Of a stretch of 64,000 bases of DNA, positions 28,637 through 37,330 are shown in pieces (the stretch's first letter is position 1; each line of letters begins with the position of its first letter). A program made the translations under genes and the position numbers. Below the pieces are notes generated by a model that made no database searches, was not told where the DNA came from, and worked only from the letters and a program-made list of their open reading frames with translations. The stretch is from Albibacterium bauzanense (GTDB taxonomy: Bacteria > Bacteroidota > Bacteroidia > Sphingobacteriales > Sphingobacteriaceae). Location of the stretch: assembly GCF_004339765.1 (NCBI RefSeq), contig NZ_SMGO01000001.1:1240001-1304000 (forward strand), read 5' to 3'.

Positions 28637-28698
28637 AATTTTAGGGTTCAAAGTTTAAAAATCTGTTATGGGCTTTCAATAGCCCTAATGGTCTTGGT

Positions 28699-28720
28699 GA
28701 GAAGTGTTGGCGCACTTCTC
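28699..28720. terminator. Hairpin after the fecR-like gene
   Basis: GAGAAGTG (28699-28706) and CACTTCTC (28713-28720) form a perfect 8-bp stem with a 6-nt loop, 7 bp beyond the FecR stop in the leftward direction. On the minus strand the stem is preceded, not followed, by the T/A-rich run, so full termination is doubtful; it may lower or process the transcript that continues into susC. Confidence 0.45.
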
Positions 28721-28727
28721 ATTTTTT

Positions 28728-29852
28728 TTAGTAAAGAGTTACGTCATCGTTTTGAATTTTAAAGTGAAAAGGTTTAATTAATTGCATCGCTGTAAGCACC
28801 TGGTCTATATTCTCTTTTGTTATTGTCCCAGTATACCTATATGTTTTTAATTTTATATCGGTTATTTCAATATCTAAATCATACCATCTTTCAAGCTTAG
28901 GAACAATTTCCTCTAATGTTTCATCTTTAAAAACTAATTTATTATCAATCCATGAAGTTTCTTGAATATATTCATGATTATCTACATTTACCTTAGAAAG
29001 ACTACCAATGGTCAATGTTATATTGTTTGCTAAAGTGATTTCACTATAGACAGAATCACTTATAATTCCTTGTTCGACTTCTTGAACTATTTTATTTTTC
29101 GTAACGGCTAGTTTCTCATTTGGTTTAAGCAAAAACTTCTCCTTAGGCCTCTCATTTACAACCAATTCAATTGAACCTCTCAAAAGCGTAGTTTCAGTTT
29201 TATTTTCCTCTGGATAAGCTTTTACATTAAAAGCCGTTCCTAATACTTTAATAGAGATATCTTTTGTTACTATATAAAATGGTCTGTTCACATCTTTAAC
29301 CACATCAAAAAAAGCCTCCCCTTCTAGATTCACAGAACGCATATCACTATCATTCATCAAATTATCATAAGAAAGTTTACTATCGGCATTCAGCCACACC
29401 TTGGTACCATCCGGTAGAACTAATTGCTTTCTCACTCCCTTTTGGGTCATAATTTCGATTCTATTAACAATGGCATTATCTTTTGCAGAAAACAAATCAG
29501 GATTCCATTTAAAAAGCAAGACCCCTAAAACGACAAAAAGCCCCACAGCAAAAGCATATTTAAAGTACATTGGGTTTCTGTTAGTCTCTTTATTTTCTTC
29601 ACTATCTACCAATTCACTTTTATTAAATTTCAGACGCTGGCCATATCTCAATCTATGTTCCTCATATTGGCTATCAATATCTACCTCTAATTTCATCGCA
29701 TCCTCTTCTTGCCAAATCTCTTTTAGATATTGTTCATAATAAACGATATCTGGATTTTTCTCAAAAAGACTCTTTAACTCCTCTAGCTCCTCTAAAGATA
29801 TCTCCTCCGCAATCTTTCGCGTCAATAATTCTAATACTCTTTTATCATTCAT
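28728..29852 (-). CDS. FecR-family anti-sigma factor
   Basis: A 374-residue transmembrane regulator. The cytoplasmic N-terminus (residues 1-~95) holds the sigma-binding region, one helix spans the membrane (YFKYAFAVGLFVVLGVLLF), and the periplasmic part has the FecR domain (about 130-230, VRKQLVLPDGTKVWLNADSK and GEAFFDVVKD) followed by the DUF4974 domain (about 300-374, FKDETLEEIVPKLERWYDLD). The DUF4974 end is the part thought to touch the STN domain of SusC. It lies 44 bp after the sigma-factor gene and 76 bp before the transporter stretch. Confidence 0.94.
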   Translation of the reverse strand: MNDKRVLELLTRKIAEEISLEELEELKSLFEKNPDIVYYEQYLKEIWQEEDAMKLEVDIDSQYEEHRLRYGQRLKFNKSELVDSEENKETNRNPMYFKYAFAVGLFVVLGVLLFKWNPDLFSAKDNAIVNRIEIMTQKGVRKQLVLPDGTKVWLNADSKLSYDNLMNDSDMRSVNLEGEAFFDVVKDVNRPFYIVTKDISIKVLGTAFNVKAYPEENKTETTLLRGSIELVVNERPKEKFLLKPNEKLAVTKNKIVQEVEQGIISDSVYSEITLANNITLTIGSLSKVNVDNHEYIQETSWIDNKLVFKDETLEEIVPKLERWYDLDIEITDIKLKTYRYTGTITKENIDQVLTAMQLIKPFHFKIQNDDVTLY

Positions 29853-29896
29853 TTGATGTCAATCATATATATAGACAACGATAATTAAAAAACTCC

Positions 29897-30469
29897 CTAA
29901 TTATATTTAATATTAAATTCAGTTTTTAAAATAGCTGATAGTTTTCTGACAGCATTTACTAAATGAGCATCAACCGTCTTTGGCGATATATCAAGCATTT
30001 CAGCTACTTCCTTGTAAGAGAAACCTTCTTCTTTTATTAATTTAAAAACAAGTTTACATTGTTTGGGTAATGTTTTAATAGCAGTCTCCAGTTGTAGCTT
30101 TAACTCTCCTTGCAGAAGTATTAATTCAGGATTTGAATAATCTATATGAATATCTACATCAACCTCGTCAAGAGAAATTACTTGCTTTCCTGAATCTTTT
30201 TTAAGAATATTTAATGACTTATTCTTAGCAGCAGTAAAAGCATAATACTTTATGTTTTTTACTTCGCATAACTTTTCACGATTATACCATAGCATAAACA
30301 GAACATCACTAGCCACTTCTTCTGCTAACTCAGATGATTTAACGATACTAAAAGAAAAGTTTCTTATCGGATTAAACAAAGTCCTAAAAAGTGCTTTATA
30401 TGCACTCTCAGAATTTGTCATCGCCATTTCTTGAATCAGAGCAGCTAACTCCAACTGATTTTTAGGCAT
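29897..30469 (-). CDS. ECF RNA polymerase sigma-70 factor
   Basis: A 190-residue extracytoplasmic-function sigma factor of the Bacteroidota FecI-like group. Region 2 covers about residues 20-85 (ELAEEVASDVLFMLWYNREK), region 4 about 125-180 (KTLPKQCKLVFKLIKEEGFS and YKEVAEMLDISPKTVDAHLV). It is the first gene of the sigma, FecR, SusC, SusD series and presumably directs transcription of susCD when its anti-sigma is relieved. Confidence 0.94.
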   Translation of the reverse strand: MPKNQLELAALIQEMAMTNSESAYKALFRTLFNPIRNFSFSIVKSSELAEEVASDVLFMLWYNREKLCEVKNIKYYAFTAAKNKSLNILKKDSGKQVISLDEVDVDIHIDYSNPELILLQGELKLQLETAIKTLPKQCKLVFKLIKEEGFSYKEVAEMLDISPKTVDAHLVNAVRKLSAILKTEFNIKYN

Positions 30470-30490
30470 AATATTATAAATTGGTTATCT

Positions 30491-30498
30491 CAAATATA
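30491..30498 (-). promoter_or_regulatory. -7 promoter box for the ECF sigma gene
   Basis: The minus strand reads TATATTTG, a full TAnnTTTG match, 21 bases before the sigma-factor ATG. It would give a leader of about 15 nt. No clear TTTG is seen 19-21 nt further upstream. Confidence 0.45.
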
Positions 30499-30606
30499 GG
30501 ATTTTAGTTTATACGAAAGAATAAGCCTTAACTTTGAATATGATACCCTCAAATTCAACTCGAATACGTCACACTGTACTTTTTAAACTAAAATATAGAA
30601 ACTAAA

Positions 30607-30637
30607 ACTTCGTACAACAAGTATGGTTGAACGAAGT
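30607..30637 (-). terminator. Intrinsic terminator after the GH5 gene
   Basis: ACTTCGT (30607-30613) pairs with ACGAAGT (30631-30637); an inner CAAC/GTTG adds 4 bp after one A/A mismatch. In the leftward transcript the stem is followed by TTTAGTTTCTATATTTTAG, a T-rich tail. It would separate the dehydrogenase/GH5 cluster from the sigma-susCD unit. Confidence 0.6.
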
Positions 30638-30685
30638 CGAGGATTTCGTGGAAATCAATTACATTGTGATGCAATAATTGATATA

Positions 30686-31744
30686 TTATTTATTGGCATC
30701 AAAGTTTCGCAAAACTGTGCGAATATAATCTCCAGCAGGCGTAAGATTTGAAGTATTCCAACCACCATTTACAGGAGCTCCGGGCTTTAACAGTGCAGTT
30801 GTTTCTTCTTTATCTGTAATATTCCAATTCACCCAACTCAATTTATGCTTCTCCATCCAACGAACCCACCTATCTGTTTTTTCCAAATTAAATTCACCAT
30901 CACCATTTGATTCACCAACTCCCCATTCTGTAATAAACAATGGCAATCCCAATCCGATAGCTATCTCGGCTTTCTCTCTTAACTTTTCTTGATGCCCAGG
31001 GTCACTTGCATAAAAGTGAAATGAATAAACTAAATTATCAGACAAATTTATGGGGTCTTTTGCTGTAACATCTACATCCTGATCCCAGTGCGGACTACCG
31101 ACAACAATAAGGTTTCTCTTATCATAAGTTCTGATAGCTGATATAATTTTTTCCGAATACGCTTTTATTTCCGGCCATGTTTGTCGCTCTGGTTCATTCC
31201 ATATCTCATAAATTACATTGGGGACGTGCTGATATCGTTTTGACATCTCTTGAAAAAAAGCTGCAGATTCCGTTTGATTTTTATTTGCATTATGGTCGTG
31301 CCAATCAATTATCACATAAACACCTCTCTCAATTCCCTGATCAATTAAGCTAATTATTTTTTCTTCTTGTTTTTTAGGGCTTTGCAAATAGCCACCATCA
31401 GGTTCTATTGCCATTGAAAGACGGATTAAATCGACTTTAAAATCATCTACCAGCCAATCTACTACCTCTTTATTATAATATTTCTCTCCCTCCCATATAC
31501 TCCAGGAAAAACTTATTCCCCGAAGTTGAGGTTGAAAACCATGTTGATCTACCATTTTTCCATTCTGTACTGATAAGTAGCCATGGCGCTCAACTGAGGT
31601 CTGTTTTGCTGATGCCTTTCCTTCCAGATCCCCATTATTATGTGACTTTGATTGTGAACCTTGCATTTTATGATCAGCAGATCTAGCTTTAGTAAAACTA
31701 AAAGAGACGAAAATTAAGAAGAGGAATATTAATAATCTTTTCAT
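30686..31744 (-). CDS. Glycoside hydrolase family 5 endoglucanase
   Basis: A 352-residue secreted cellulase-type hydrolase. A signal peptide ends near residue 20-23, and a low-complexity Ser/Lys/Asn/Gly linker runs to about 50. The catalytic (beta/alpha)8 barrel starts at HGYLSVQNGKMVDQHGFQPQ and LRGISFSW. The acid/base is Glu184 in VIYEIWNEPE and the nucleophile Glu273 in LFITEWGVGE. The pattern fits subfamily GH5_2 (beta-1,4-glucanases). It is the last gene before a terminator, 37 bp after the rhamnose isomerase gene, and would cut beta-glucan chains at the cell surface or in the periplasm. Confidence 0.92.
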   Translation of the reverse strand: MKRLLIFLFLIFVSFSFTKARSADHKMQGSQSKSHNNGDLEGKASAKQTSVERHGYLSVQNGKMVDQHGFQPQLRGISFSWSIWEGEKYYNKEVVDWLVDDFKVDLIRLSMAIEPDGGYLQSPKKQEEKIISLIDQGIERGVYVIIDWHDHNANKNQTESAAFFQEMSKRYQHVPNVIYEIWNEPERQTWPEIKAYSEKIISAIRTYDKRNLIVVGSPHWDQDVDVTAKDPINLSDNLVYSFHFYASDPGHQEKLREKAEIAIGLGLPLFITEWGVGESNGDGEFNLEKTDRWVRWMEKHKLSWVNWNITDKEETTALLKPGAPVNGGWNTSNLTPAGDYIRTVLRNFDANK

Positions 31745-31781
31745 ACGAATAATTAAATAACAGAATTTTTTATTTTGAAAA

Positions 31782-33056
31782 CTACAATCCAGTTGCTATG
31801 GTTTTTGATCCTCTTTCTTTAATCAATTGGTTACGCACACCAATCTCACGAAATAATTTCAACGGACTCAACGCACCTCCCGATCTAAACCTTGCTTCAG
31901 CAACCAATGCTCGTACGTCTGTCCGAAAAGCATTTTGTAATATTTCTTGTGCGCTTGTTACATCATTACTTAATTGTGCTTCTTTCAATGCGGCTCTATC
32001 TATTAATAATGCTTGCGCATAAGCAATCATTATAGCTTCAACCGACTGAAGAATATCTTCTAAAGGATCCTTTAAATTATGGGATGCATCAATCATCCAT
32101 CCCAAACCTGAAGCATGATTCATATTACGTTCATCCATCCCATCAATCAACTCATTAAATATTAAAAAAAGCTGATATGGTTTAATACTACCAGTAGTAA
32201 GATCATCATCGCCATATTTCGAATCATTAAAATGAAAACCACCAAGTTTGCCTTCCATCAATAAAAGCGAAACAATTTGTTCAATATTAGCATTCGGCAA
32301 ATGGTGACCAAGATCTACCAAAGTATATGCCTTTGGTCCCAACTTACTTGTAAACAACAATGACTGTCCCCAGTCTCCAACAGTTGTTGAATAGAAATTC
32401 GGCTCATAAGCCTTATATTCAACAAACATTTTCCAATCATCCGGCAATGCCGCATAGATCTCTCTCAAACTTTCCAACGTATTCTGAAAGGCCTTTCGAA
32501 AATTTAACTGCCCTGGAAAACATGAACCATCAGCCAACCAAACTGTTAATGATTTAGAACCTAACTCTATACCATGTTTTATTACTTCAATATTATGTTC
32601 TATCGCTTGTTTCCTTACAGCTTTATTTACATGTTGTAATGAACCGAATTTATAGCTCTCAACCTGCTCCTCTTGATCCTGAAAAGTATTAGAATTCATG
32701 GCATCAAAACGTAAACCATATTCAGCCGCTAAGTTTTTAATGGCCCGATAATCTTTCGGCACGTCCCAGGGAATATGTAATGAAATAGCCCCACTCGAGC
32801 AGTTCAATTTATGAAGCAGTCCTACATCTTCAATCTTCTCCTCTAAATTCCGAGGTTCTCCTCCTCCTGGAAAACGGCCAAATCGAGTTCCACCACTACC
32901 CAATGCCCAACTTGGTATTGCAATCTGAAAATTAATTAATTTAGAAATAATGGATTCGCTTTCAGGAATTAATTTACTTAAAAAATCAAATCTGACTTTA
33001 TGTGATCCTTTTAATAGATTATTGTGATCATTAATCTCATTCTCTCTTAGTTTCAT
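31782..33056 (-). CDS. rhaI: L-rhamnose isomerase, RhaI type
   Basis: A 424-residue TIM-barrel sugar isomerase that converts L-rhamnose to L-rhamnulose. The sequence resembles the Pseudomonas stutzeri-type enzyme, not E. coli RhaA: IAIPSWALGSGGTRFGRFPG near residue 50, then metal-site regions with FVEYKAYEPNFYSTTVGDWG, YTLVDLGHHLPNANIEQIV and GGFHFNDSKYGDDDL. It has no signal peptide. It follows the RhaT-type symporter gene by 26 bp. The rhamnulose kinase and aldolase genes that usually complete the pathway are not in the window. Confidence 0.92.
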   Translation of the reverse strand: MKLRENEINDHNNLLKGSHKVRFDFLSKLIPESESIISKLINFQIAIPSWALGSGGTRFGRFPGGGEPRNLEEKIEDVGLLHKLNCSSGAISLHIPWDVPKDYRAIKNLAAEYGLRFDAMNSNTFQDQEEQVESYKFGSLQHVNKAVRKQAIEHNIEVIKHGIELGSKSLTVWLADGSCFPGQLNFRKAFQNTLESLREIYAALPDDWKMFVEYKAYEPNFYSTTVGDWGQSLLFTSKLGPKAYTLVDLGHHLPNANIEQIVSLLLMEGKLGGFHFNDSKYGDDDLTTGSIKPYQLFLIFNELIDGMDERNMNHASGLGWMIDASHNLKDPLEDILQSVEAIMIAYAQALLIDRAALKEAQLSNDVTSAQEILQNAFRTDVRALVAEARFRSGGALSPLKLFREIGVRNQLIKERGSKTIATGL

Positions 33057-33082
33057 CTGATTTATTTTATAAGTGAAGTTTA

Positions 33083-34156
33083 TTATAAACTTTTCGAAAA
33101 ACCTACTATTATCACTGATATCACAATTAAGGCTATCCCACCAATAATAGTTGCATAAGTCTTTCTACTTACCCCTTTCCATTCCTTCAGTAGAACTCCC
33201 CATAAATTTGCTATTAGAATAATGAAAGCCATATGCAAAATCCAAGAACTAGCTCCATTACCCATCTTGCTTTCCCCCATCCCATAAAAAAAGAATTGCA
33301 AATACCAGGTAGTGCCAGCGAGGGCACATAACAAATAATTAATAGTTAAAGGGTTCTTAGTGTTTATATAGTCTTTAAAGGTTTTATTTTTCAAATTGAG
33401 AATAAAACACCATAAAAAATTGGTTGTCAAACCACCCCATAATAGAACGACATAAGTAACATTGTTCTGAAACAGAAACTCGCCTTTTGTCATATCTCCT
33501 GCTTTCCAAAGATCATTCGCCACATTAGCCATCGGCTTACCTGCTTCTATTCCAAAGTTAAAACAAGCACTTAAAACTCCAGCGATGATAGCAACCAATA
33601 ACCCTAATCCGAATTTATATTCATCATTAACGCTTTCCTTCTTTCCTTTATCTAGCTCTCTTTCTTTAAGCACAGCTGCTTTTCCACAAAGAACAATTCC
33701 CATTATACAAATCGCCAAACCGCAAAGCATAATAATTCCCCATCTGGAATTAAGATAGAGCTCAAAAGCTTCTTTCCCTTCAGCCGGGTTAAATTGATAA
33801 TAGATAGAAGGAATTAAAGAGCCAAAAACCATGGTAAGGCCCAACATAATACTACTGCCTAAACCTACTCCCAAATACCTGACACCAAGCCCATAGGTTA
33901 ATCCTCCAATCCCCCATAAGAGCCCAAACATATATGTAAAGGCTAATGTCGACGTATCCGATTGCTTTATTATATCAATAAAATCGGGTATAGTAAGCCA
34001 TGCTGCAATTGGCGGAACTATTAACCATGAAAAAAGTCCACCTATAATCCACAAGCTTTCCCAAGCCCAGCCTTTAACCTTTTTATAAGGCACATAAAAA
34101 CTACCAGAGGCTACACCTCCAATAAAATGAAAAAATACACCCGCGAGTAATTGCAT
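33083..34156 (-). CDS. rhaT: L-rhamnose/H+ symporter, RhaT family
   Basis: A 357-residue inner-membrane protein with about ten hydrophobic helices. The beginning (GVFFHFIGGVASGSFYVPYK) and the segment GLLWGIGGLTYGLGVRYLGV are characteristic of RhaT. The adjacent rhamnose isomerase supports L-rhamnose as the transported sugar. It lies 33 bp after the gene for the large haem-binding dehydrogenase-like protein, so rhamnose import is co-transcribed with the oxidative genes. Confidence 0.92.
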   Translation of the reverse strand: MQLLAGVFFHFIGGVASGSFYVPYKKVKGWAWESLWIIGGLFSWLIVPPIAAWLTIPDFIDIIKQSDTSTLAFTYMFGLLWGIGGLTYGLGVRYLGVGLGSSIMLGLTMVFGSLIPSIYYQFNPAEGKEAFELYLNSRWGIIMLCGLAICIMGIVLCGKAAVLKERELDKGKKESVNDEYKFGLGLLVAIIAGVLSACFNFGIEAGKPMANVANDLWKAGDMTKGEFLFQNNVTYVVLLWGGLTTNFLWCFILNLKNKTFKDYINTKNPLTINYLLCALAGTTWYLQFFFYGMGESKMGNGASSWILHMAFIILIANLWGVLLKEWKGVSRKTYATIIGGIALIVISVIIVGFSKSL

Positions 34157-34189
34157 AATGAGAACTTAATTTAACTCGATTATTCACAA

Positions 34190-37100
34190 CTATTTACTCT
34201 TCAAAGAAGAAAGATATTCGAGTAAATCAGCAAATTCTTGGTTAGTAAACGTTTGCGCCATCTCTGGCATTAATGATCCAGGCAATTTTTTAATCTCTTT
34301 CACATCACTGGTCTTAATCTTCTGAGTTGCCCCACCCGAATATTTAATTTCTATATCAGTCTCTGTCCTGCTGGAAATAATTCCAACCAAGATTGATCCA
34401 TCTTTCATCTCTATCTGCCAGCCTTCGTAACCAAAACTAACTCCAGATGATGGATGAACTATTGCATCATAAAGTCCTTGTTTAGGTAATTTAGATCCAA
34501 TCTCGGATAAAGCCGGACCAAAATCTAAACCAGCACCGTTCACTTGATGGCATACAAAACAGGCTCTGCTAAATACAGCTTGTCCGTTGACAGAATTCCC
34601 CGTTAAGGCAAGTAATTGATCAAGACTTACTGAACTATTGCTCGTCGATTCTGTTGTTGATACCCCAGGCAAGAATGTTTTCGCTTCTTCATATAATCCT
34701 GGAGTACGGCTTCCACTTAAACCAGCAACAGCCGATGATATTAAATCTGCCGGCAATTTACTACTCTTAAGTAATTCCATTACACGCGATTGCCCAACAC
34801 GACTTTTACCAATCATTTCTACCGCTTTATTGCGAACAGTCATACTGTAGGATTCAGATAACGCTACTTGCGATAATATTTCAACCGACTCAGTATTACC
34901 AACCATTCCAAGCGCCTCCAGAACATTTAACGAACCTTCTGTTTCATTAACACTAACAGCATTTTTCAGATCCTGCCCTTTCTCTAATTGAAATAATAGC
35001 CTCGCAGCATTAACACCTACAGGCGTATCTCCATTACTCACAACCATATTCAAAACCTGTGCATTTTCTGTAGTAATCTCGTATTGTCTCAATAAATTAA
35101 GATACTCTTGAGTACCTACAGATGTCTTTAAAACATCTTTAATGGCATTCTTGGCAATTTCAGAATTAGCTACATCCTTAACAGTCAATAACCGTAAAAC
35201 CAATGCACTAAGATTAACATCTTTACCATTATTTTCCTCTAAAAGCGCCAGCAACGTTTTAACTTTCTCCTCACCAGGAATAAAATCAAAAGCACGGAAA
35301 TACCTTAAACGTGACTTTAAAGGAACATTAGCATCAATAGCAAGTTTCTTAAGAAAAGGAAGGGTACTGTTAGTACGTGCACGCCACACAATATCTCTTC
35401 CAGCTGCAGTTGTTAAAGGATTTTTAACTTCCTTTAAATATGCAGAAAAATAACTATCCCATTGTCCATCTGCTCCAATACCTAACGCTTCCAGATACCA
35501 TCTATCGTTACCATTATGCTGCATTGCAAGAGTTGCCCATAAACCAGGAGCGTCAGCTAATTTGCTATGTCTAAGTGCTATAGCACTCTCTCTTCTTACT
35601 TGAGGATCCTGATCTTTTACTAATAACTTAACATACATAGTAATATCAATATCTAATTGACGAGCGGCCCTTAAGCCTGTTATTCTCAAATCAGGATTAC
35701 GGTCTTTAATTGCCTCAGCTATATATTTCTCTCCATTTGGAGTTTTAGATAATATCCATAAAGCCCTTGCACGCATACGAGGATCAGGAGCTGATTTCCA
35801 TTGTTTCTCTAAGGCTGAAATTGCTTTACTTCCCATTGCCTGTAAGGCAAGAAAGGCATGACGACGAATAGCATTATTCGGATTTTGCAAAGCAATAAGG
35901 GCACCTTCCGGCGTAGTATAATCCTGCGTAGGAACTGTATATTTATCCTTTAAAGCACTTGGAGCAATACGATAAATCCGACCGCGCTGCAAATCCCCTA
36001 CTTGATGCCCACCTACTCCCGGATCATACCAATCTGCAATAATTAACGATCCATCAGGAGCGACACTTACATCTGATGGACGAAACCATTGATCGTCATC
36101 TCCAGTTAAGATATTTAAAACCTCTGCACTATAACCAGCTCCGTTCTTTTTAACAGGATACGAACGAATAACATTATGACCCGGCTCAGCATGGATCATC
36201 TGACCTTGAAATTGCTTAGGCAATAAAGATCCTTCATAGATCACCATACCGGTTGGAGATCCTGAACCCGTGTATAAGAGATTAGGTATTACACCTGGAT
36301 CATTTTGATGCCAATGTCTGACAGGAATTGAATCTTCAATATTTATGCGGTTAGCTCCCCAAGCTGCACCTGTCATCTCATCTTTAAACCCGAAGTTACC
36401 AAACTCCATAACATAATTAATCCTAACGGCTTTATTCCCATCATCATCATTATCACTCTGCCATACAGTACCATAACTATCTACCGCAGGTTCATATGGA
36501 TTCCTGAAATTATATCCCATAACTTCAACATTAGAACCATCCGGATCAGAGCGGAATACCATACCATCTGTATATTTATCCGGGCCAATTTCATCTCCAT
36601 CTTGATCTAATACTACGTTGTTGTTTTTATCTTTTAGTGTTGTTCCTGAATTACCAAAATTAAAGTACAACTTACCATCCGGACCAAAAATAAACGAGTG
36701 CATCCCATGATCGTGCTGATCGCCACCTATTCCCTGAAATAATATCTCCTTCCGGTCCGCTTTACCGTCATTATTATCATCAAAAAAAGCCCATACATAA
36801 GGGCTTTGCGATACAAGTACCCTATCTCCTAATACAGTAATACCTAATGGAGCATTAATCTCTGGTCCTTGATAAAATACGGTGCTTGTTTCAAGCACAC
36901 CATCACCATCTTTATCTTCTAATATCAAAATCCTATCTCCTTCAGGCCGCGCTTTATTTCCGTTTATCTCAAATCTGTAATTATAAGCTTCAGTAACCCA
37001 AACCCGGCCTCTTTCATCAACGTCAATATTAGTAGGATTAATAAGCATCGGTTCAGAAGCCATAAGCTTCACATCTAATCCGGGTAAAATCTTAAGTCCC

Positions 37101-37291
37101 CGTACTGCATTTTCAGGCAAACGTTTTTGGGCTTCTGTTAATAAACTATCAGCAAAGAGCTCTGTATGATCGCTTTCTTTACTGGATGCTGTTGTACAAG
37201 CTTTCAAAAACAACCCTACCGGGAGCAATACCACAGCAATTTTAGCCAATAATAAATATCTTCTTTTGTTGATTTTCATCTTCTTATTCAT
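34190..37291 (-). CDS. Large haem-binding beta-propeller dehydrogenase-like lipoprotein with HEAT repeats
   Basis: A 1033-residue protein of the kind named for Planctomycetes/Verrucomicrobia (membrane-bound dehydrogenase plus haem-binding domain). A lipobox (GLFLKAC) gives a lipid Cys near residue 32. A beta-propeller with NHL/sorbosone-dehydrogenase features covers about 60-430 (DVDERGRVWVTEAYNYRF; LLYTGSGSPTGMVIYEG; SLIIADWYDPGVGG). HEAT-type helical repeats follow to about 880 (ALIALQNPNNAIRRHAFLAL). A c-type haem site CFVCH is at 911-915, then a domain with HPSSGVSFGYEGWQIEMKDG. The substrate is unknown; an envelope sugar dehydrogenase is the likely role. Confidence 0.85.
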   Translation of the reverse strand: MNKKMKINKRRYLLLAKIAVVLLPVGLFLKACTTASSKESDHTELFADSLLTEAQKRLPENAVRGLKILPGLDVKLMASEPMLINPTNIDVDERGRVWVTEAYNYRFEINGNKARPEGDRILILEDKDGDGVLETSTVFYQGPEINAPLGITVLGDRVLVSQSPYVWAFFDDNNDGKADRKEILFQGIGGDQHDHGMHSFIFGPDGKLYFNFGNSGTTLKDKNNNVVLDQDGDEIGPDKYTDGMVFRSDPDGSNVEVMGYNFRNPYEPAVDSYGTVWQSDNDDDGNKAVRINYVMEFGNFGFKDEMTGAAWGANRINIEDSIPVRHWHQNDPGVIPNLLYTGSGSPTGMVIYEGSLLPKQFQGQMIHAEPGHNVIRSYPVKKNGAGYSAEVLNILTGDDDQWFRPSDVSVAPDGSLIIADWYDPGVGGHQVGDLQRGRIYRIAPSALKDKYTVPTQDYTTPEGALIALQNPNNAIRRHAFLALQAMGSKAISALEKQWKSAPDPRMRARALWILSKTPNGEKYIAEAIKDRNPDLRITGLRAARQLDIDITMYVKLLVKDQDPQVRRESAIALRHSKLADAPGLWATLAMQHNGNDRWYLEALGIGADGQWDSYFSAYLKEVKNPLTTAAGRDIVWRARTNSTLPFLKKLAIDANVPLKSRLRYFRAFDFIPGEEKVKTLLALLEENNGKDVNLSALVLRLLTVKDVANSEIAKNAIKDVLKTSVGTQEYLNLLRQYEITTENAQVLNMVVSNGDTPVGVNAARLLFQLEKGQDLKNAVSVNETEGSLNVLEALGMVGNTESVEILSQVALSESYSMTVRNKAVEMIGKSRVGQSRVMELLKSSKLPADLISSAVAGLSGSRTPGLYEEAKTFLPGVSTTESTSNSSVSLDQLLALTGNSVNGQAVFSRACFVCHQVNGAGLDFGPALSEIGSKLPKQGLYDAIVHPSSGVSFGYEGWQIEMKDGSILVGIISSRTETDIEIKYSGGATQKIKTSDVKEIKKLPGSLMPEMAQTFTNQEFADLLEYLSSLKSK

Positions 37292-37330
37292 TTTATGATA
37301 ATCACTAGATGCGCAATAAACGCAACCTAT

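Noticed and set aside
28636-28651. TTG at 28651 as start of the SusC gene
   Set aside because: The ATG at 28636 gives a normal Lys-rich signal start; TTG would add five residues of no known role.
30625-30645. Dispersed Bacteroidota repeat (GTTGAACGAAGTCGAGG)
   Set aside because: Only one copy was noticed here, and its palindromic part is explained by the terminator after GH5.
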